Shown here piece after piece: positions 58,402 to 64,000 of a stretch of DNA of 64,000 bases. This DNA is from Anaerolineae bacterium (GTDB lineage Bacteria > Chloroflexota > Anaerolineae > Aggregatilineales > JAFGMM01), in the NCBI GenBank assembly GCA_027494055.1, contig JAOSJO010000012.1, forward strand, positions 682,001 to 746,000, written 5' to 3'. Position 1 is the stretch's first letter; each line of letters starts with the position of its first letter. The translations under genes and the position numbers were made by a program. The notes under the pieces are model-generated. The model ran no database searches. It saw nothing but the letters and a program-made list of their open reading frames with translations, and was not told where the DNA came from.

Positions 58402-59410
58402 ATGGCAAATCAGGTGACAGCGGCGGCGCACCCCAACCTCGCACTGGTCAAGTACTGGGGCAACCGGGACGATGCGCTCAACCTCCCGATGAACAACTCA
58501 ATCGCCGTCAACCTCGGCGGCGCCACCACGACCACCTCCGTGACTTTCGACGACAACCTGCGCGCCGACGCCGTGACGATCAACGGGCGCGAAGTGCGCG
58601 GCGCAGGCTATGACCGGGTGGTCCGCCACCTCGACCGGGTGCGCGCGCTCGCCGGCATCGAGACGCGCGCCGCTGTCGCGTCGGAGAACGACTTCCCCGC
58701 GTCGGCGGGGGATTGCGTCGTCGGCGTCGGCGTTCGCCGCGCTCTCGCTCGCCGCGAGTAAGGCCGCCGGCCTGGCGCTCGACGCGGCGGCGCTCTCGCG
58801 GCTGGCCCGGCGCGGTTCCGGCTCGGCAAGCCGGTCGATCCCCGACGGGTGGACGGAATGGCTGGCCGGCGCGGACGACGCGACCTCTTACGCGGTGCAG
58901 ATCGCGCCGCCAGAGCACTGGGACCTGAGAATCACGACCGTGATCCTCGACACGGAGCCGAAGGAGATTGGCTCGTCAGAGGGGCACCGGCTGGCGCACA
59001 CCAGTCCGTTCTACGCCGCGCGCCAGGCCGAGCTGCCCCGCACGCTGGAGGCGGTCCGCCGGGGCCTGCTGGCGCGCGACTTCCGCACGATGGGCATGGC
59101 CGCCGAGCGCGAGGCGGTTTCGCTGCACGTGATCGGCATGACGTCGGTCGTGTCGGACCGCGCGTGGCTGAGCGGCGTCTACTACTGGGGGCCGGGCACG
59201 ATGCGCGTGATCCAGGCGTGCCAGGCGTGGCGGCGCGATGGCCTGGAGGTGTACTTCACCATCGACGCCGGCGCAAACGTGCACCTGCTCTGCGAGGGCG
59301 CGAACCAGCCGCAGCTTGAGGATGCGCTGGGCCGGCTGCTGGGCGCGCGCGGCGGGCGCACGATTGTGAGCGCGCCGGCGCGCGGCGCGTGGGTGGTGGA
59401 AACCGATTGA
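58402..59410 (+). CDS. mvaD: Mevalonate (di)phosphate decarboxylase (one frameshift)
   Basis: A GHMP-fold enzyme making isopentenyl (di)phosphate. Signatures are AHPNLALVKYWGNRDDALNL, MNNSIAVNL, the ATP loop ASSASAFAALSLAAS and the catalytic-Asp region FTIDAGANVHLLC. One slip near 58710 separates FPASAG from the ATP loop. About 335 residues. Some Chloroflexota (Roseiflexus) use the monophosphate in an alternative pathway, so the exact substrate is open. No other mevalonate gene is in the window. Confidence 0.82.
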
Positions 59411-59432
59411 ACCGCGACGCCCGTTGAGATTG

Positions 59433-59546
59433 GTGTCTGTTCATCTTTTGGTTCCCGCGACTAAAGTCGCGGGCTAATTCGTCTTCCTCCGTGTCATGTT
59501 CTGCGATTAACCGACGACTGCAGTCGTCGGGCCACGAAAAACACAC
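59433..59546 (-). repeat. Dispersed double-hairpin element, copy 3 (inverted)
   Basis: The 82-nt core 59450-59531, read on the minus strand, runs CCCGACGACTGCAGTCGTCG, GGTTAATCGCAGAA, GACGAATTAGCCC and CGCGACTTTAGTCGCGGG, the same length as copy 1. Two base pairs change together between copies (TAAA/TGCA, TTCA/TTTA centres), so pairing is kept. Non-coding space continues to 59852 with the promoter and leader RNA listed next. Confidence 0.8.
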
Positions 59547-59664
59547 TACAGCGTGATACTGAGCGTACGGGCTGAAGAAATGCTGAGATTGGGCGTCTTT
59601 GATCCAGTGTTAACCTTCCTCAATACTCCTTAATAGGACTTTTACCAATTCCATGAACGCCCCG

Positions 59665-59673
59665 TGCTATAAT
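59665..59673 (+). promoter_or_regulatory. Extended -10 promoter TGCTATAAT
   Basis: TG-C-TATAAT at 59665-59673 with no clear -35. Transcription would start near 59680, 173 nt ahead of the small ORF. Confidence 0.6.
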
Positions 59674-59679
59674 AACTAC

Positions 59680-59790
59680 AAATTTGGTCTTCTTATAAGG
59701 AACCCCAATACGGCGATAGGCAGCGAAGAAGCACACCGGCTGCCAGAGTAGCTCACGTGTCGAGCCAGGCCGTCTTGGGGTGTTTTTCTT
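59680..59790 (+). ncRNA. Candidate structured leader RNA (three-way junction plus U-run)
   Basis: P1 pairs 59702-59708 (ACCCCAA) with 59775-59781 and, after one mismatch, ACGGC (59710-59714) with GCCGT (59769-59773). P2 pairs GGCAGC (59719-59724) with GCTGCC (59739-59744). P3 pairs GCTC (59751-59754) with GAGC (59762-59765). Loop 2 holds ACAC and loop 3 GTGT, able to kiss. TGTTTTTCTT follows P1 directly. It may be a ligand-sensing attenuator of the protease operon or a free small RNA. It matches no riboswitch consensus I know. Confidence 0.5.
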
Positions 59791-59793
59791 CTG

Positions 59794-59809
59794 CGGCGGG
59801 GACCCGCCG
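59794..59809 (+). other. GC hairpin after the leader RNA
   Basis: CGGCGGGGACCCGCCG folds into a six- to seven-pair stem just 3' of the U-run and 30 nt before the Shine-Dalgarno of the small ORF. Confidence 0.4.
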
Positions 59810-59852
59810 GCACTGGTGTACAGCGCGCCGATCCATGAAGGGAGTTTCTTAC

Positions 59853-60074
59853 ATGGACATTGAAGCCACACTACGAAAACACGAGGACTTCTTGATGGGC
59901 CTGCCCAACGTCGTTGGCGTGGGCATTGGCGAGAGGGCTGGGAAGGAGGTGATAACCGTATTCGTGACGCATAAGGTGCCGGCCCACACGCTGGCAGCCG
60001 AAGAGATCGTCCCCAAGACGCTGGACGGTTACGAGACCGATGTCGAAGAGATAGGATACATCTCAGCACAATGA
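59853..60074 (+). CDS. Stand-alone protease N-terminal-domain protein, 73 aa
   Basis: ATG 59853 follows AAGGGAG at eight bases. The product MDIEATLRKHEDFLMGLPNV continues VGVGIGERAGKEVITVFVTH and ends in DGYETDVEEIGYISAQ. Its whole core aligns with residues about 37-95 of the protease encoded next (NVVGLGVGVKWSNG, QKVDEDMLRSADVIPSELGG, QTDVLAVGEL). It has no signal peptide. It may act as a free propeptide-like inhibitor or partner of the protease. Its stop TGA overlaps an in-frame ATG of the next gene (ATGA at 60071). Confidence 0.7.
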   Translation: MDIEATLRKHEDFLMGLPNVVGVGIGERAGKEVITVFVTHKVPAHTLAAEEIVPKTLDGYETDVEEIGYISAQ

Positions 60075-60112
60075 AAAAGAAACCACGACCGAGACGACAA
60101 GAGGAGACGACG

Positions 60113-61153
60113 ATGGGCGTTGACGATGCCAAGATGATGCTCGCCGAGGACAACGAGGCCGAAGCGATGGCCGCGCACGCCAAGGCGGTTGACGAGTTCC
60201 TTGACCCGGAGCATGTGCCGGCAAACGTCGTGGGCCTGGGCGTTGGCGTCAAGTGGTCGAACGGCCAGCCCACCGGCGAGCCGGCGGTGCTCGCCCTGGT
60301 GAGCCAGAAGGTCGATGAAGACATGCTCCGCTCCGCCGACGTGATCCCTTCCGAGCTTGGCGGCATGCAGACCGACGTGCTTGCCGTGGGCGAGCTCCTC
60401 GCCGGCGGCGAGCCGATAGACGCGGGCGTGCAGACGCTCCGGAACCGGATACGGCCGGCGGAAGGCGGCTACAGCGTGGGGCACATCAACATCACGGCGG
60501 GCACCATCGCCACCTGCGTGTACGCCATCCTTCCTGAAGCGGGCCGCTACAATCCGGGGATCGGCATCCCCAACCGGTACTTCATCCTGAGCAACAACCA
60601 CGTCCTCGCCAACAGCAACAACGCCAACCTGGGCGACCCGGTGCTGCAACCCGGCCCGTTCGACGGCGGCACCGACCCGGCGGACCGCATCGGCAGCCTT
60701 GCGGCGTTCGTCCCGATCACGTTCTGGCCGCCGGTCCCGCTCAACCAGCACCGCAACCTGGTAGACGCCGCCATCGCTACCGTCGAATTCCACGACGGCG
60801 ACCGCGAAATCTACTGGATCGGCTATGTGCGCGCCTGGATGCGCCGCAGCGAGGTCAAGGTCGGGATGCTGGTCCAGAAGACCGGGCGCACGACCAACTA
60901 CACCGTGGGACGGATCACGACGATTGCCGCGACGGTCAACGTGAACTACGGCGGCGGGCGGGTGGCCCGGTTCGTTGACCAGATCGTGACGACCAACATG
61001 TCCGCCGGCGGCGACTCCGGCTCGCTCGTCACCACGTTCGACAACGTGGCGGTGGGGTTGTTATTCGCCGGCTCGCCGAGCGCCACCATCCTCAACCAGA
61101 TCGAGCACGTGCGCCGCCTGCTGCGCGTAGAGGTTGCCGAAGAAGTGGTCTAG
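60113..61153 (+). CDS. Trypsin-like (chymotrypsin-fold) serine protease
   Basis: The catalytic triad is visible: His in FILSNNHVLANSN, Asp in HRNLVDAAIATVEF and Ser in SAGGDSGSLVTTFD. The first 100 residues form a separate domain shared with the small protein upstream. No signal peptide or membrane helix is seen, so it is probably cytoplasmic, unlike most members of the fold. I chose ATG 60113 because AGAGGAGA precedes it ideally; ATG 60071, coupled to the previous stop, would add 14 basic residues. 346 residues, intact. It converges on a glycosyltransferase gene. Confidence 0.8.
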   Translation: MGVDDAKMMLAEDNEAEAMAAHAKAVDEFLDPEHVPANVVGLGVGVKWSNGQPTGEPAVLALVSQKVDEDMLRSADVIPSELGGMQTDVLAVGELLAGGEPIDAGVQTLRNRIRPAEGGYSVGHINITAGTIATCVYAILPEAGRYNPGIGIPNRYFILSNNHVLANSNNANLGDPVLQPGPFDGGTDPADRIGSLAAFVPITFWPPVPLNQHRNLVDAAIATVEFHDGDREIYWIGYVRAWMRRSEVKVGMLVQKTGRTTNYTVGRITTIAATVNVNYGGGRVARFVDQIVTTNMSAGGDSGSLVTTFDNVAVGLLFAGSPSATILNQIEHVRRLLRVEVAEEVV

Positions 61154-61225
61154 TCGCGCCGCGAATCAATTGCGCGAGGGCTGCCGGGGTCGTCAGTTCG
61201 GGCGACTGTGGCAGCCCTGCATACA

Positions 61226-61302
61226 ATGGCGTTGGCGAAGCGCCCCTCTCCCCCATGCCTCTCCAGGGGTGAGGACGCAAATTATGAAATCGCCAACGCC
61301 AT
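61226..61302. other. 13-bp inverted repeat with inner hairpin between convergent genes
   Basis: ATGGCGTTGGCGA (61226-61238) is perfectly mirrored by TCGCCAACGCCAT (61290-61302); the loop carries CCCCTCTCC and GGGGTGAGG pieces like the element at 34.4 kb. It may act as a two-way terminator or be a mobile palindrome. Confidence 0.5.
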
Positions 61303-61305
61303 CGC

Positions 61306-63686
61306 TTACCTGTCCCTCCCCCTCTGCCCTCCAGCCACCAGTCCGTCTCCTCCGCCGTCGCGACCACGCGCAGGCGCGGCAGGTCGAGCGCGTCGCCCTC
61401 CCAGTGGCCGTCCGGTGCGATGATGGGCAACCGCCCGCCCCCGGCCTGGTCCATCCAGCCGACCTGCAGCAGGTAGAAGCCCGCCGCCGTCCCCGCCGGG
61501 AAGCGGATGCGCCGCTGGTCCTCGATGACCTCGCCCGGCGTCCACGTGCTGGGCAGGCTCATGCCCTGCTGCGGGTAGCCGTCGAAGCGCGCCGGTATCT
61601 CGCCGTCCGCGCCCACCGCCTGCAAGAACACGCGCAGGTCCTCCACCGCCTCGTCCTCCAGCGGGCGGAGCGCCTTCCAGTAGAACGTGACGTAGCTGTT
61701 GCGCCCTGGCTCCACCACGCGCGGGAAGATGTCGTAGCCGACGAGCGCAATCCGGTCGCCGAAGTTGAAGTAGAGCGGGTTGGGGATCACGTCCGGGTAC
61801 ATCTGCCCGTAGCCGTCGTAAGCCGGGATGTTCACCTGCCCCAGCACCGCCGCGTCGCCGTTCGCGTTGGGCGCGTCGCCGCGCACCGGCAGACGCGCGC
61901 CGCTCTCCCGGTCGAACAGCCCCACCTCGACGCGCAGCCAGTCCGGCGCGAAGGCGGTCGGCGGCACATCGACGCGATACGTCTCGACGAACGCGCGGCC
62001 CGGCTCCCAGAGCGTCGAGGGGTACGCGCCCAGGCCGGTGTAGGTCGCGCGCATCGCCACCGGGAGGTCGTACAGGCCGAGCAGGTGCACGAACACGCTC
62101 AGCGGCGCGTCGGTGCGCGCTAGCGGCTCCCAGTGCAGCGTCACGAACACGGGCGCGCCGGGCTGCACCGTGTCCGCGCTCAGTTCATACCCGCGCAGCC
62201 GCGCCACGTCGCCGAACGCCGCGTCGATGGCCCCGGCCGGCTGGGTGGCGGCGGTCGGCTCCGGGGGCGGCGTGTAGGCGGGCGCAAGGTAGCCGGCCAG
62301 CGCCCAGATCGCGCCCGCGCACAGGAGCGCGCTGACGAGCGCGGCGAGCGCGCGCGCTGCGCCCCGCCCCGGCCAGGGGAGCCGCGTCACAAGCGCCGCC
62401 AACCCCGCGAACACCAGCAGGCCGTAGGCCGGCAGGCCGGGGAAGTAGAAGCGCCCCATCGCGCCCGCCGGGCTGACCAGGATGTAGAAGAACAGCACCA
62501 ACGCCATCCCCACCGCCTGCGCGCCGAGCAGCGCCAGCGCGCCGACGTGCGTTCTGGCTTCCGGGAAGCTACGGCGGTCGCCCTGCGCAGGGCATAGAGC
62601 GCCAAGCCCACCAGACCGGCGACGCCGACAACCGCCATGAGCGTGTAGAGAGCGCCCGGCAGCGGAACCTGCCCGTAGCCGAAGCGGCCCCAGAGCGTGG
62701 TCCACGCGAAAGGCAGCTCCATGAGGGCGAGCGTCAGGCTCGCGCGCGGGTCGCGCACGCCCCAGATCTCGGTGACGCGCACGAAGCCGGTCGGCTCGCC
62801 GTAGAGCACGGCGTTGCGCACGAACCACCACCCACTCACCAGCGCCGCAACGCCGAGCACGATCCCCAGCGCGCGCAGCGCCTGCCGCCACGCGCGCCGC
62901 CGCCACGCCGCCAGCAGCAGCGCGAGCCCGATCACGCCGATCATCGGCAGCAGGTGTGTCTTCGTCAGCAGCGCCACGCCGTAGGCCAGCCCCAGCCATG
63001 CCGCGCGGCGGGCGTCCAGCCCGCGCGCAACCACGCGGACGCTCAGCAGCAACACCACCGCGCCGGCCGCGGCGGCGGGAACGTCGTTGTTGACCGCGCC
63101 GCTCAGGTAGAGGAACTGGGGGTTGAACGCGAGGAACGCCGTCCCGCCGACCGCTATCGCCCGGTTGCCGAACACCTCCAGGCCAATCAGGTACGTCGCC
63201 CACACCGCCGCCGCGCCCCACAGCGTGGTCACAAAGCGCGCCAGGTGCGACGCCAGCGCCGGCCCGCGCCAGGGGGAACGCCTCGTCGGGGCCGTGGAGG
63301 TACAGGTTCTTGTTGTCAACGCCGACTTCGAAATCGCGGTAGGCCCAATAGGGGTTAATTGGCGGCTCGGCGTCGAGGTCGGGCGTGGGCACCCAGAAAC
63401 TCGCCAGCGCCGCCGTGACGTAGTACAGCGGCGGGTGGTGCGCCTGGATGTTCGGCGCGACCAGCCGGTCCTGCGTCGGCAGCCGGCGCTCGTTGACCAG
63501 GTAGCGCACGAACCGGTAATGGCGCACCTCGTCCGTCGCTTCGTGGATCGGGTTCACGAGGCCATAGGCAAGCGCGAGCGCCAGGTAGCCCACCAGGACC
63601 GCCACGAACGCGGGGTGCGCCCTCACGGCCCCAACGAGACGACCGGCAAGCGAACGGCGCGCCATGCCCTCTGCTGGCGCGTTCAT
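61306..63686 (-). CDS. GT39-like glycosyltransferase with C-terminal beta domains (frameshifts)
   Basis: Starts MNAPAEGMARRSLAGRLVGA at 63686, overlapping the upstream stop by ATGA. The loop NPIHEATDEVRHYRFVRYLV carries the acidic GT-C site and HHPPLYYVTAALASFW is typical of PMT-like enzymes. The frame slips near 63275 and back near 62570; the middle reads FNPQFLYLSGAVNNDVPAAA. Two beta domains follow (FVTLHWEPLARTDAPLSVFV, VTFYWKALRPLEDEAVEDLR). Correcting a run of G near 61328 ends it at 61306; otherwise it runs into the protease gene. About 793 residues. Confidence 0.68.
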
Positions 63687-64000
63687 TCGGGAACCTCAAG
63701 CGCACCCACGATCACCATCTCGCGCCCGTCCTCGGTCGCGTAGCGCGCGCCGGTCCAGGGGTCGAAGAGGCCCACGCCCACCCGGTAAGCGCCCGGCGCG
63801 AGCGCGTCCCAGGGCAGGGTGAGGCGCAGCTCGAACACGTCGGTGGGGTGCAGGGTGTAGGGATCGACGCCCAGGCCGCCGGCCGCGTGAACCGGCGTCT
63901 CCCCGTCCGGCAGGAGCACGTGCACGAAGACCTCCAGGCGCGGCGTGGTTGGCTCGCCGGGGGCGGGCGGCTTCGCGAAAAGCGGGCGCGCCGGCAGGTC
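63683..64000 (-). CDS. C-terminal beta domain of a further protein, 5' end outside window
   Basis: The frame is open to the window edge and ends at 63683. It codes RLEVFVHVLLPDGETPVHAA and LTLPWDALAPGAYRVGVGLF, the same beta-domain type as at the C-terminus of the next gene, so it is probably another GT39-like enzyme. The stop is coupled to the next start. Confidence 0.6.
   Translation of the reverse strand, partial: DLPARPLFAKPPAPGEPTTPRLEVFVHVLLPDGETPVHAAGGLGVDPYTLHPTDVFELRLTLPWDALAPGAYRVGVGLFDPWTGARYATEDGREMVIVGALEVPE

Noticed and set aside
59757..59852. Longer start for the 73-aa protein
   Set aside because: The upstream in-frame extension crosses the structured leader and U-run and lacks a Shine-Dalgarno, whereas ATG 59853 has AAGGGAG at ideal distance.

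Overview
The window is about 64 kb of GC-rich bacterial chromosome that I read as Chloroflexota, probably Anaerolineae-like and from an environmental or metagenomic assembly. The case rests on gene style: many GT39/GT-C membrane glycosyltransferases, a stalk protein built of VPVT-type repeats, Ser/Thr kinase-FHA and PPC-domain secreted proteins, a mevalonate-pathway decarboxylase, and dispersed CGACT(A/T)(A/C)AGTCG palindromes. No 16S or other decisive marker is present, so the phylum is an inference. More than half of the genes, including housekeeping plsX and fabF, carry one or more single-base frameshifts, often at G or C runs. I treat these mainly as base-calling or assembly errors and give the full span of each gene.

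Layout. 1-7.5 kb: a fucose-isomerase-like gene (cut by the window edge), tRNA-Leu(GAG), an ArsR-family regulator with two matching operators around its promoter, plsX-fabF of fatty acid and phospholipid synthesis, and a secreted PPC-repeat protein. 7.5-16.4 kb: a DnaJ-domain membrane protein, the VPVT stalk protein, a receiver-GAF-histidine kinase, an S41 C-terminal protease, smpB and a GT39-type enzyme. 16.4-27.5 kb, all on the minus strand: a GT39-type gene translationally coupled to mutS, a Gfo/Idh oxidoreductase, a DsbA-like anchored protein, a patatin, heme O synthase and dinB. 28-33 kb: a Ser/Thr kinase-FHA gene overlapping a large Ig-like/TM/thrombospondin-3 protein, then a secreted SGNH-like protein. 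33-48 kb: a dense cell-envelope glycosylation block of GT-C genes (several with 4- or 13-nt overlaps and one tandem duplicate pair), an ANT(6)-like nucleotidyltransferase and a dolichol-phosphate-mannose-type GT2 that could supply the lipid-linked sugar donor. 48-55 kb: an M1-like lipoprotein peptidase, a YcaQ-like DNA-repair gene, a phosphoribosyltransferase, a decayed insertion sequence and recA. 55-64 kb: an FGGY (gluconokinase-like) kinase, a GAF histidine kinase, a mevalonate decarboxylase, a two-gene trypsin-like protease operon behind a structured leader, and two more GT39-type genes.

Most interesting points. (1) At 59.7-61.2 kb an extended -10 promoter is followed by a three-way-junction RNA with complementary loops and a U-run, then by a 73-aa protein that is a free-standing copy of the N-terminal domain of the protease encoded next. 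(2) recA and the YcaQ-like gene share a LexA-box-like sequence inside their core promoters. (3) An IS with matching 7-bp target duplications has inserted exactly at the recA -35 box and left it intact. (4) Three copies of an 82-nt double-hairpin element are scattered between genes, and an 80-nt palindromic element lies in frame inside a glycosyltransferase gene.
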